A DNA stretch of 64,000 nucleotides from assembly GCF_011299595.1 (NCBI RefSeq), contig NZ_CP049867.1, forward strand, positions 3,906,001-3,970,000, read 5' to 3'. Below are positions 11,207 to 18,233 of this stretch, in pieces; the stretch's first letter is position 1, and each line of letters opens with the position of its first letter. The notes below the pieces were generated by a model that was not told the DNA's origin, searched no databases, and saw only the letters and a program-made list of their open reading frames with translations. This stretch comes from Nocardioides sp. HDW12B (GTDB lineage Bacteria > Actinomycetota > Actinomycetes > Propionibacteriales > Nocardioidaceae). The position numbers were made by a program, and so were the translations under genes.

Positions 11207-12072
11207 GCGCGTTGACCGAGCGGCCCACCGTGCTGGCGGCGCGCCTGGGGGTGCGACGCGGTGTGCTCGAGATGAGGCAGAGCCTCTCGACGCGCGCCGA
11301 CCAGGTCTGGCTCGTGACGATCAACGCCGCCTTCGTGCTGGTGCTCGTCTTCCAGCGGGACTCAGAGCTGTCCGGGACCGGGTTCTCCCTGGCCCTGGCG
11401 ACCCTGCCCGGCCTGATCGGCATGAACGTCGCGATGGGCGGGTGGATGGGCACGGCCCAGACGCTCGCCGTCGAGCGCGAGGACGGCACCCTGCTGCGGG
11501 CCAAGTCGACCCCCAACGGGATGGTGGGCTACCTCGTCGCCCGCATCACGCTGGCGATCCTCAGCACGCTGCTCGGCCTCGTGGTGTTCCTCGCTGCGGG
11601 CGTGTTCCTGCTGCCCGGGCTGCGCGACGTGCCGGCCACCGGCTGGCTCATGCTCGGCGCGGTCTTCCTCGTCGGGATGATGGCCACCATGCCCTGGGGT
11701 GCGGTCGTCGGCGCGTCGGTGAAGTCCTCCGGCGCGGGGTTCGGTCTCAGCTTCCTGCCGATGGTGGTGCTGATCGGCATCTCGGGGATCTTCTACCCGA
11801 TCACGGGCCTGCCCGACTGGATCCACCCCGTCGCGCTGGTCTTCCCGGTCTACTGGCTCGGCGCCGGGATGCGCGACGCGCTGCTGCCCGAGGCGGCCGG
11901 TGCCGCCGAGCTCGGGGGCGCGTTCCACACCTGGGAGACGTTCGCCGTCCTGGGCCTGTGGGCGGTCATCGGGCTCGCGGTCGCGCCGCGCGTGCTGCGG
12001 GCGATGGCGCGTCGCGAGTCGGGGTCCGCGGTGGAGAGCCGCAAGCAGGCCGCTCTCCAGGCGTGGAGCTGA
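11203..12072 (+). CDS. ABC-2 type membrane permease
   Basis: The 289-residue integral membrane protein has about six transmembrane segments and the ABC2_membrane layout, including MTM-like stretches around FYPITGLPDWIHPVALVFPV. It forms the channel of the exporter with the preceding ATPase. GTG at 11203 overlaps the ATPase stop. The downstream regulator begins 3 bases after this stop, so all three genes form one operon. The transported compound cannot be read from the sequence. Confidence 0.9.
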   Translation: MSALTERPTVLAARLGVRRGVLEMRQSLSTRADQVWLVTINAAFVLVLVFQRDSELSGTGFSLALATLPGLIGMNVAMGGWMGTAQTLAVEREDGTLLRAKSTPNGMVGYLVARITLAILSTLLGLVVFLAAGVFLLPGLRDVPATGWLMLGAVFLVGMMATMPWGAVVGASVKSSGAGFGLSFLPMVVLIGISGIFYPITGLPDWIHPVALVFPVYWLGAGMRDALLPEAAGAAELGGAFHTWETFAVLGLWAVIGLAVAPRVLRAMARRESGSAVESRKQAALQAWS

Positions 12073-12075
12073 CCG

Positions 12076-12318
12076 GTGGCGCCGAGCAACGAGGTGGTGC
12101 ACAACCGCATCGCCATGCTGCGGGCGGAGCGGGGCATCTCGCGCCGCGACCTGGCCGACGCCCTGGAGGTCCACTACCAGACCATCGGCTACCTCGAGCG
12201 CGGTGAGTACAGCCCGAGCCTCCACCTGGCCCTCAAGATCGCGCAGTTCTTCGACGTGCCCACCGAGGTCGTCTTCTCGCTGGCGCCCTTCCCCCGGCTG
12301 GGGCACCGGACCGCCTGA
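12076..12318 (+). CDS. Small XRE-family helix-turn-helix regulator
   Basis: The 80-residue protein is almost entirely an HTH_3 domain: NRIAMLRAERGISRRDLADA, then a recognition helix around YQTIGYLERGEYSPSL, and an FF(D)VPTEVVFSL tail. Such short XRE proteins often sit beside ABC-2 exporters or small membrane proteins and control their own operon. GTG at 12076 follows GGAG (12065-12068) and lies 3 bases after the permease stop. It is the third gene of the exporter operon. Confidence 0.85.
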   Translation: MAPSNEVVHNRIAMLRAERGISRRDLADALEVHYQTIGYLERGEYSPSLHLALKIAQFFDVPTEVVFSLAPFPRLGHRTA

Positions 12319-12343
12319 CGTCGTACGACGCCGTACGACACCG

Positions 12344-12379
12344 CCGGCCCTGCCGGCCCTGCCGGCCCTGCCGGCCCTG
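12344..12379. repeat. Four perfect tandem copies of a 9-bp unit
   Basis: CCGGCCCTG is repeated four times without mismatch in the gap between the XRE gene and the VOC gene. A short palindrome GTCGTACGAC precedes it at 12320-12329. It is a simple repeat likely to vary in copy number. No function is evident. Confidence 0.9.
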
Positions 12380-12423
12380 CCCGTTCGGTGTCAGGGGGGC
12401 GACGCGCGACCTACCGTGGACGG

Positions 12424-13146
12424 ATGTACCTCGAGAACCTGGTGGTCGACGCCTTCGACCCGCAGCGGCTGGGACGGTTCTGGCAGGAAGCGCTCGGCAG
12501 CGAGACGCTCACCGACGACCCGGGCATCTTCGAGACGCGGCTCGCCGTCGCGGACGGCCCGGTCCTGGACCTCTGCTTCCAGCGGGTGTCCGAGCCGCCC
12601 GTTGACCCACCGCGCCTGGTCCCGGCCGTCGCGGGCGGCGAGCGGCGCGACGCCGAGGTGGAGCGGCTGCTCGCGCTGGGCGCGCGCCGTCGCGCCGACG
12701 GAGCCTCCGAGGACGTGCTCACCGACCCGGAGGGCAACCCCTTCCGCCTGGCCGAGGAGGCGGCGTCGTACGCCGGCACCGGACCGCTCGCGGCTGTCAC
12801 CCTCGACTCCGCCGACACCGACCGGGACGTCGCCTTCTGGGCGTGGTTGACCGGCTGGACGGAGGTCCCGGCGCTCGGCCCGGGCACGCGGACGCTGCGT
12901 CACCCCTCGGGACGCGGGCCCGCGCTCGAGCTCCGGCCTGAGCGGAACCCCCAGGGTGCGAGCAAGAACCGGATGCACCTCGACGTACGCCTGGAGGCCG
13001 GCGAGGTGCAGGACGACGCCGCCGACGGCATCGCCGCGCGGGGCGGCGACGTGCTCCGCGTCGACTGGGGCGAGCTGCCGTGGCGGCCCTACACCGACCC
13101 GTCGGGCAACGAGTTCTGCGTGCTGCCGGTGTCGTCCGGGGCCTGA
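12424..13146 (+). CDS. Tandem VOC-fold (glyoxalase-like) protein
   Basis: The 240-residue protein has two vicinal-oxygen-chelate halves (about 1-115 and 122-240). Each half has the beta-alpha-beta pattern, and the repeated endings TDPEGNPFRLAEE and TDPSGNEFCVLPV carry the usual metal-ligand Glu/Phe-Cys region. It resembles the Glyoxalase_6-type group common in actinobacteria, whose substrate is generally unknown. The frame is open from 12388, but ATG at 12424 is chosen because TACCGT (12412-12417) ends 6 bases before it and the fold starts there (MYLENLVVDAFDPQRLGRFW). Its stop lies one base from the convergent small ORF. Confidence 0.8.
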   Translation: MYLENLVVDAFDPQRLGRFWQEALGSETLTDDPGIFETRLAVADGPVLDLCFQRVSEPPVDPPRLVPAVAGGERRDAEVERLLALGARRRADGASEDVLTDPEGNPFRLAEEAASYAGTGPLAAVTLDSADTDRDVAFWAWLTGWTEVPALGPGTRTLRHPSGRGPALELRPERNPQGASKNRMHLDVRLEAGEVQDDAADGIAARGGDVLRVDWGELPWRPYTDPSGNEFCVLPVSSGA

Positions 13147-13147
13147 C

Positions 13148-13240
13148 CTAGCGGCCGAACAGGACCGAGAGACCCGTCCCGACACCGGTGATCACGAGCG
13201 CTGCGACGAGCACGAGGGCGACGACCTTGGTGTTCATCAT
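13148..13240 (-). CDS. 30-residue single-span membrane peptide (small ORF)
   Basis: ATG ATG at 13240-13235 opens a 30-residue frame with a short polar N-terminus (MMNTK), a Val/Leu/Ala-rich membrane span (VVALVLVAALVITGVGTGL), then SVLFGR and a TAG stop. Third codon positions are mostly G or C, as in real genes here. On the minus strand TACGCT (13252-13247) ends exactly 6 bases before the first ATG, matching the leaderless promoters of neighbouring genes. There is no Shine-Dalgarno sequence. No function is known to me. It could be a membrane-protein regulator or a type I toxin-like peptide, but nothing proves either. Confidence 0.6.
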   Translation of the reverse strand: MMNTKVVALVLVAALVITGVGTGLSVLFGR

Positions 13241-13327
13241 GGCTGCAGCGTACGGCGACGGGGTCGGCGCACCTGCCAGGTGCCTGTCCGGCCCGACGCC
13301 GATGCGACGGGGCGACGGGGCGACGGT

Positions 13328-13987
13328 TCAGGCGGCCGACCGCAGCCGCAGCGTGAGCGACCGTCCGCGCTCCTGCGCCGCCTGGTGGGACTCGGCGAGC
13401 AGGGAGTGCGCCGCCTCGCGGAGGTGGGCCATCTGGGGCGTCACCTCGGCGAGGGTCAGCTCGGTCTCGATCACCTCGAGGTCGAGGCCCCAGACGTCCG
13501 CGAGCACGCGGCGCATCCATCCCGTGGCGTGGTCCCAGCCCTCCCGTGGGGTGCCGGCGCCGTAGCCGCCACCTCGCGCGGTCACCAGGAAGGCCGGTCG
13601 CCCGGTGAGGGTCGTCGCTCCGGGTCCGAGGCGCGGGTCAGTGCTGACGACGTCGTACCAGGTCTTGAAGTGCTGGGAGACGCCGAAGTTGTACAGCGGC
13701 ACGGCGAGGATCAGGGCGTCGGCGTCGACGACCTCGTCGGCCAGCCCGGCGGCCACGGCCACGGCGGCGCGCTGCTCGTCGGTGCGGGCCTCCTCGGGGG
13801 TGAAGCCGGCGAAGGCGGCCTCGCCCCACACGGAGCCGTCCAGGGGGCGGGCGCCCACGTCACGGCGTACGACGTCGGTCGGGTGGAGGTCGTCCAGCAC
13901 CGCGGCCTCGAGGGTGTCGGCGACGGCGCGGGTGACCGAGCCCTGCTGACGGATGCTGGCGTCCAGGCGGAAGATCGTGCGGCTCAT
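13328..13987 (-). CDS. azoR: FMN-dependent NADH-azoreductase (flavodoxin-fold quinone reductase)
   Basis: The 219-residue protein has the flavodoxin-like FMN reductase fold. N-terminal FRLDASIRQQGSVTR forms the phosphate loop; VPLYNFGVSQHFKTWYD and LVTARGGGYG are the typical AzoR flavin motifs. It reduces quinones, azo compounds and similar electrophiles in the cytoplasm. ATG at 13987 is chosen over the longer frame (to 14029), because GAGGAG stands 7 bases before it and homology starts at MSRTIFRLDAS. It is transcribed divergently from a MarR gene, the usual electrophile-sensing arrangement. Confidence 0.9.
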   Translation of the reverse strand: MSRTIFRLDASIRQQGSVTRAVADTLEAAVLDDLHPTDVVRRDVGARPLDGSVWGEAAFAGFTPEEARTDEQRAAVAVAAGLADEVVDADALILAVPLYNFGVSQHFKTWYDVVSTDPRLGPGATTLTGRPAFLVTARGGGYGAGTPREGWDHATGWMRRVLADVWGLDLEVIETELTLAEVTPQMAHLREAAHSLLAESHQAAQERGRSLTLRLRSAA

Positions 13988-14017
13988 GGGGGTGCTCCTC
14001 GGGTGGGGGTGAGGGCA

Positions 14018-14046
14018 ATAGTCTTGCACACAGATGATCTGAACAA
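14018..14046 (-). promoter_or_regulatory. Azoreductase promoter (-35 TTGTTC, 17-bp spacer, -10 GACTAT)
   Basis: Read on the minus strand, TTGTTC at 14046-14041 and GACTAT at 14023-14018 are separated by exactly 17 bases. This gives a leader of about 25 bases containing the GAGGAG ribosome site. One of three regulatory repeats lies within the spacer. Confidence 0.6.
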
Positions 14047-14071
14047 AAGATGATCAGGAAGAACGATGATC
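14033..14071. promoter_or_regulatory. Three GATGATC direct repeats at a strict 16-bp period
   Basis: GATGATC occurs at 14033-14039, 14049-14055 and 14065-14071, each 16 bases from the last, between the divergent azoreductase and MarR genes. The first lies in the azoreductase promoter spacer and the second just upstream of its -35. They are likely operator sites for the MarR protein (inference). A direct-repeat array is unusual for MarR, which normally binds a palindrome. Confidence 0.6.
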
Positions 14072-14090
14072 GCCACGGCCGCGTGCGTCG

Positions 14091-14096
14091 TAGACT
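14091..14096 (+). promoter_or_regulatory. -10 hexamer TAGACT of the MarR gene
   Basis: TAGACT ends 6 bases before the ATG at 14103 and there is no Shine-Dalgarno sequence, so a leaderless message is likely. Confidence 0.5.
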
Positions 14097-14102
14097 CAGG
14101 GC

Positions 14103-14642
14103 ATGACGGACCAGGGCGAGCGACCAGCCCCGGTGACCGAGCTCGACTTCGGGCAGGCCCTGGGGACGCTGTTCCGGCGCTTCTCCACCAGCGCCGGCGC
14201 GGCCGTCGAGGACCTCCCGGGCGGTCCTCGCGGCTTCCAGGTGATGGCCGTCGCGGCCGGCACCTCCTGCGCCAACCAGGCGCGGATCGCCGAGCGGCTC
14301 GGGCTCGACCGCACCGTGATGACCTACCTGATCGACGACCTCGAGAAGGCCGGCCTCGTCGAGCGGCGACCCGATCCCGCCGACCGTCGGGCGCGCCAGG
14401 TGCTGCTCACCGAGCGTGGCCGGTCGACCTACGTCGAGGCGACGCACCGGATCGAGCACGTCGAGCGCGGCGTCCTCGCCGGCCTGTCGGACGCCGACGC
14501 CCTGCTGTTCCGCGAGCTTCTCCTGAGGGTCGCGGAGGGTGCCGGGGACGTGCGGTCCGACGGCGTCGTCAACGCCTGCGACGTGGCGGAGACGCTGGCG
14601 CCCGGCCGCTCGGTCGACGCCCCGACGGGGGTCCGCGGGTGA
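14103..14642 (+). CDS. MarR family transcriptional regulator
   Basis: The 179-residue protein has the winged-helix core of MarR: the recognition helix region CANQARIAERLGLDRTVMTY, then LIDDLEKAGLVERRPDPADR with the usual R-DPxDRR wing motif. A C-terminal dimerisation helix follows. It is divergent from the azoreductase, so it probably represses that gene until an electrophile or oxidant is sensed. One cysteine (in GTSCANQAR) lies close to the recognition helix and might be a redox sensor (inference). The start is fixed by the leaderless -10 at 14091. Confidence 0.88.
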   Translation: MTDQGERPAPVTELDFGQALGTLFRRFSTSAGAAVEDLPGGPRGFQVMAVAAGTSCANQARIAERLGLDRTVMTYLIDDLEKAGLVERRPDPADRRARQVLLTERGRSTYVEATHRIEHVERGVLAGLSDADALLFRELLLRVAEGAGDVRSDGVVNACDVAETLAPGRSVDAPTGVRG

Positions 14643-14644
14643 GT

Positions 14645-14660
14645 TGAGTAGCGCTACTCA
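14645..14660. promoter_or_regulatory. Perfect 16-bp palindrome between MarR and the YiaA/B-like gene
   Basis: TGAGTAGCGCTACTCA is fully self-complementary and begins 2 bases after the marR stop. It has no loop and no T run, so it fits an operator better than a terminator. It lies 84 bases before the next start codon. Confidence 0.5.
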
Positions 14661-14744
14661 GGCGCTCACGCACGGCAGCAGCGAGGCTTGATCCATCGAG
14701 AGGACGCCGGGACCGACCCGGCGCCGACCAGGAGGATCACCGCC

Positions 14745-15038
14745 GTGAGCAGCAACCAGCCCCGCACCACCCGGACCACCTCGGCCTTCTTCGCGCAGGC
14801 AGCGATCTCGTTCGGCGTCGCCCTGCTGGGCCTGGTGATGGCCGCCCTCTACATGCCGGGTGATGCCTGGATGCGCGGCTTCATCGCCATGACGACGCTG
14901 TTCCTGGTCTCCTCCTCCTTCACCCTCGCCAAGGTGATCCGTGACAACCAGGAGGACTCGGCGATCTACAGCCGCCTCGACCAGGCCCGCGTCGAGCGCA
15001 TCCTCGCCGAGCACGACCCCTTCCGCGAGGTCGCCTGA
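14745..15038 (+). CDS. YiaA/YiaB-like small inner-membrane protein
   Basis: The 97-residue protein has two hydrophobic helices (about residues 14-37 and 42-64) joined by MPGDAWMRGF, as in the YiaAB two-helix domain. An acidic/basic soluble tail follows (DQARVERILAEHDPF). GTG at 14745 has AGGAGG (14730-14735) upstream at 9-base spacing; the longer frame from 14688 lacks such support. Function in the family is not established. Confidence 0.75.
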   Translation: MSSNQPRTTRTTSAFFAQAAISFGVALLGLVMAALYMPGDAWMRGFIAMTTLFLVSSSFTLAKVIRDNQEDSAIYSRLDQARVERILAEHDPFREVA

Positions 15039-15082
15039 GCCGGGGCGGCAGACACCGTGCCCGGTCCCCGCACCAGGTCGGC

Positions 15083-15394
15083 TCAGCCCGACCGGCGTAC
15101 GACGAGCCGGTCGGGCGCGACCGAGACCACCTGCATCACCCGGGGCACCCCCTGGGCGGCACCCTCGCTCAGCGTGACGGTGTCACCCTCGACGCTCCAG
15201 TCGCCGGCGGCCTCCTCGGGGATGTCGGCGGCACCGAGGCCGGTCTCGGCGAAGCTCCCGTCCGGGCGCAGCTCGAACGCGACCCGCCCGCGCGCCGGCG
15301 GCAGCGGGGTGCCGACCGGGCGGAACACCATCTCGTGCTCGGTGTCCTCCTCCCGGACGTGCACCCAGCGGCCGCACACCTCCTCCGGCGTCAT
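15083..15394 (-). CDS. Conserved hypothetical protein, small beta-rich fold
   Basis: The 103-residue protein has a pattern typical of small lipocalin-like hypothetical proteins (CGRWVHVREED, FELRPDGSFAETG, GDWSVEGDTVTLSEG, VVSVAPDRLVVRR): alternating beta strands with W and G at turns. There is no signal peptide or membrane span. The ATG lies 4 bases after the stop of the upstream metalloprotease gene, so the two are almost certainly co-transcribed. It could be a partner or inhibitor of that protease (inference from position only). Confidence 0.65.
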   Translation of the reverse strand: MTPEEVCGRWVHVREEDTEHEMVFRPVGTPLPPARGRVAFELRPDGSFAETGLGAADIPEEAAGDWSVEGDTVTLSEGAAQGVPRVMQVVSVAPDRLVVRRSG

Positions 15395-15398
15395 GCGC

Positions 15399-16301
15399 TC
15401 ACGCGAGGAACGACTTGCGCGGTCCGGCGAGGCAGGCGTTCATCCGCGAGACCTGACCGGCGGTGAACATGAACATCGCGGCGTCGTCGACGTAGTCCAT
15501 GTAGTTCATGAACATGTCGCCGTACGGCGCGTTGTTGCAGGTCACGACCGGGAAGGTCGGCTTGCCGGTGTTGGGGCCCTCGCAGTTGGGGGTGTCCGGC
15601 ACCCGGTCGCCGCCGCTGCAGTCCAGGGTGTCGCCCCAGATGTGACGCAGGTTCAGCCAGTGCCCGACCTCGTGGGTCAGCGTGCGCCCCTGGTCGAAGG
15701 GCGCGGAGGCGCTGCCCTCGGTGCCGAAGGCGGTGTTCAGGATGACCACCCCGTCGGTCGCCTTCGGCCCTCCCGGGAACTGGGCGTAGCCGAGCAGGCC
15801 GCCGCCGAGCGTGCAGACCCAGATGTTGAGGTAGCGGTCCGTCGGCCACGCCGCGGATCCTCCCGACGCGACCCGCTTGACGGCGTCGCCGGCGCCGAAC
15901 GAGGCGCGGTCGGTGGCGACCCGCACGATCCCGTCGGTGCGCTTGCCATCGGGGTCGGTGGTGGCCAGCCTGAAACGGATCTTGGCGTCCGCGACCAGGC
16001 CCTTCCAGGGGTCGGGCACCTTCGTGACGTCGGGGTTCTTGGCGCGGAAGTCGGCGTTGAGCGCGTCGATCTGGCTCCTCACCTGCGCCTTGGTGATGTT
16101 CTCCGCGGGCTTCTTGTGCACCACGTGCACCACGGTCGGGATGGTGACCACGGTGCTCGCCACGCGTGCGGCCTCGCCGCTGGTGACCGCCCGAGCGGTG
16201 AACACCTCGGCCCGTTGCTGGTTGGCACGGAAGGAGGGCTGCTCCTCCAGCAGCCGCTCGTACTCCTGCATCGCGGCACACTGTCGACGTCTCGGGGGCA
16301 T
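15399..16301 (-). CDS. M43 (pappalysin-family) zinc metalloprotease
   Basis: The 300-residue protein carries the metzincin zinc motif HEVGHWLNLRHIWGD (HExxHxxxxxH) and a downstream Met-turn in DMFMNYMDY. The N-terminal part has a pro-region-like stretch followed by TIPTVVHVVHKK, the usual start of the M43 catalytic domain. Close relatives are often secreted, but here the N-terminus (MPPRRRQCAAMQEYERLLEE) is not a classical signal peptide. It may be cytoplasmic, or exported some other way. ATG at 16301 has a strong GAGGAGGGG ribosome site. It forms a pair with the small gene downstream. Confidence 0.85.
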   Translation of the reverse strand: MPPRRRQCAAMQEYERLLEEQPSFRANQQRAEVFTARAVTSGEAARVASTVVTIPTVVHVVHKKPAENITKAQVRSQIDALNADFRAKNPDVTKVPDPWKGLVADAKIRFRLATTDPDGKRTDGIVRVATDRASFGAGDAVKRVASGGSAAWPTDRYLNIWVCTLGGGLLGYAQFPGGPKATDGVVILNTAFGTEGSASAPFDQGRTLTHEVGHWLNLRHIWGDTLDCSGGDRVPDTPNCEGPNTGKPTFPVVTCNNAPYGDMFMNYMDYVDDAAMFMFTAGQVSRMNACLAGPRKSFLA

Positions 16302-16438
16302 GGCCCCTCCTCTCGGACACCAGGACGACCCGCGACGCCCGGTCGAGCGGCCGGATCCTGGCTCCGACCCTGCTCGCGGGCCCGTCGGCCTGTCAAGGGA
16401 CCCTCGGACCTCGCGTCCGCCGTACGCTCGGAGACCTC

Positions 16439-17563
16439 ATGAGCACCTGGACCACCGCGGCGGCCGTCGACGTCAAGAGCCAGCTGTTCCGTGCGCTCGC
16501 CGTGCTGCGGTCCATCGTCCTGCTCAACGCGGCCGGACTGACTTTCTATCGCTTCGACAATTTTCGGTCACCCGGGCTGGCGCTGGCCTGCCTCGCCGTG
16601 ATGGTGGTGTGGACGGCCGTCGCGCTCTGGGCGTACGCCGAGCCGCGGCGACGGGAGCTCCCGCTGCTCGTGACCGACCTCGTCGTGGCGCTGTCCCTCC
16701 TGGCCGTGACACCCGTGGTCAAGGGCGACGACTTCAACGCCAGCGTCCCGGGCTTCTGGGTGATGGGGGCGCTCTTCGCCTGGGCGATCCACTACCGCCG
16801 CACCGGAGGGCTGATCGCCGGGGTGCTGCTGGCCGGGATCGACCTGGCCGTGCGGCCCGACGTCGAGCAGGCCAACTACGGCAACGCCTTCCTGCTCGTG
16901 CTCGGCGGCCTCGTCGTGGGCCACATGTGCGAGGCCCTCCAGCGCATGGCGGTGCAGCGCGAGCAGGCGGAGCGCAGCGCCGCGGCCGCCACCGAGCGCG
17001 CGCGGCTCAACCGGGTCGTGCACGACGGGACCCTGCAGGTGCTGGCGCTCGTGAAGCGACGCGGCCCCGACCTGGGCCGCGACGGGGCGGAGCTGGCACG
17101 GCTGGCGGGCGAGCAGGAGCGGGCACTGCGGGCGCTGCTGCGCGCCGACGCCTCCCCGACGACCGCCGGCGGTGTGGTGGACCTGGCGGCCGAGCTCGGG
17201 CGCCTCGAGCGCGACCGTGCGGTCACCGTCGCCACGCCGGCCACCGCGGTCGAGCTGCCGCAGGAGACGGCGCACGAGCTGGTCGCCGTGGTCCGGGCCT
17301 GCCTGGACAACGTGGCCCGGCACGTCGGCGAGGACGCCCCTGCCTGGGTGCTGGTGCAGGCGTTCCCCGACCGGGTAAACGTGTCCGTGCGCGACGAGGG
17401 CCCCGGCATCGCGCCGGGTCGGCTCCAGGAGGCCGAGGCGCAGGGGCGGCTCGGCGTCAGCGAGTCGATCTGCGGGCGAATGTCCGACCTCGGCGGCACC
17501 GCCACCCTCACGACCGGGTCGTGGGGCACCGAGTGGGAGCTGGTCGTGCCCCGGGCCGTCTAG
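16439..17563 (+). CDS. macS: MacS-type sensor histidine kinase
   Basis: The 374-residue protein has an N-terminal membrane part with about five spans (residues 15-165) and a short linker. The phosphoacceptor box is RVVHDGTLQVL with H195, and a GHKL ATPase follows (about 265-372: N in ACLDNVARH, G box DEGPGIAPGRL, GVSESI). This is the NarL-group kinase type paired in actinobacteria with MacR, which governs cell-surface/membrane proteins in Streptomyces. ATG follows GGAG at 5 bases. The response regulator starts 10 bases after the stop. A patch of A/T-ending codons occurs around 16540-16568 (LTFYRFDNF). Confidence 0.85.
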   Translation: MSTWTTAAAVDVKSQLFRALAVLRSIVLLNAAGLTFYRFDNFRSPGLALACLAVMVVWTAVALWAYAEPRRRELPLLVTDLVVALSLLAVTPVVKGDDFNASVPGFWVMGALFAWAIHYRRTGGLIAGVLLAGIDLAVRPDVEQANYGNAFLLVLGGLVVGHMCEALQRMAVQREQAERSAAAATERARLNRVVHDGTLQVLALVKRRGPDLGRDGAELARLAGEQERALRALLRADASPTTAGGVVDLAAELGRLERDRAVTVATPATAVELPQETAHELVAVVRACLDNVARHVGEDAPAWVLVQAFPDRVNVSVRDEGPGIAPGRLQEAEAQGRLGVSESICGRMSDLGGTATLTTGSWGTEWELVVPRAV

Positions 17564-17566
17564 TCT
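17561..17566 (+). promoter_or_regulatory. -10 hexamer TAGTCT overlapping the macS stop codon
   Basis: TAGTCT ends 7 bases before the macR ATG, and its TAG is the macS stop. The response regulator may therefore have its own leaderless promoter as well as read-through from macS. Confidence 0.4.
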
Positions 17567-17573
17567 CGACGCC

Positions 17574-18224
17574 ATGAGCGAGACCCCCGTCCGGGTGATG
17601 GTCGTCGACGACCACCCGTTGTGGCGCGAGGCCGTCGAGCGCGACCTCGCTGCCGCCGGCTTCGTCGTGGTCGCTACCGCCGCCGACGGCACGCAGGCGC
17701 TCGCGCGCTTCGCCGCAGCCCGCCCGCAGGTGGTGGTGCTCGACCTCCAGATCCCCGCCCCCGACGGGGTGGCGGTCACCGCGCAGATCGTGGCGCAGGA
17801 CCCCGAGGCGCGGGTGCTCGTGCTCTCGGCGTCGGGCGAGCACAGCGACGTGCTCGGGGCGGTCAAGGCCGGTGCCGTCGGCTACCTCGTGAAGTCGGCG
17901 AGCCGGGAAGAGCTCGTCGACGGCGTACGTCGTGCCGCCGCCGGTGAGCCGGTCTTCACCCCCGGGCTGGCGGGGCTGGTGCTCGGGGAGTTCCAACGGC
18001 TCTCCGACGAGCCGAGCGACGGCGAGGAGTCGCCGCTGACCGAGCGGGAGACGGAGGTCCTCACCATGGTCGCCAAGGGACTGACCTCGCGCCAGATCGC
18101 CGAGCGGCTGGTGCTCTCGCACCGGACCGTGCAGAACCACGTCCAGAACATCCTCGGCAAGCTGCAGATGAACAACCGCGTCGAGCTGACCCGCTACGCC
18201 ATCGAGCAGGGGCTCGACGGCTAG
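17574..18224 (+). CDS. macR: MacR-type LuxR/NarL response regulator
   Basis: The 216-residue protein has a receiver domain (VDDHPLWREAV; phosphoacceptor D57 in VVLDLQIPAPDG; conserved K in YLVKSAS) and a C-terminal LuxR HTH (about 150-210: LTERETEVLTMVAKGLTSRQ, then IAERLVLSHRTVQNHVQNIL). It is the partner of the adjacent kinase. The convergent acyl-CoA synthetase ends 9 bases beyond its stop. Confidence 0.9.
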   Translation: MSETPVRVMVVDDHPLWREAVERDLAAAGFVVVATAADGTQALARFAAARPQVVVLDLQIPAPDGVAVTAQIVAQDPEARVLVLSASGEHSDVLGAVKAGAVGYLVKSASREELVDGVRRAAAGEPVFTPGLAGLVLGEFQRLSDEPSDGEESPLTERETEVLTMVAKGLTSRQIAERLVLSHRTVQNHVQNILGKLQMNNRVELTRYAIEQGLDG

Positions 18225-18233
18225 CGGCGCCGG

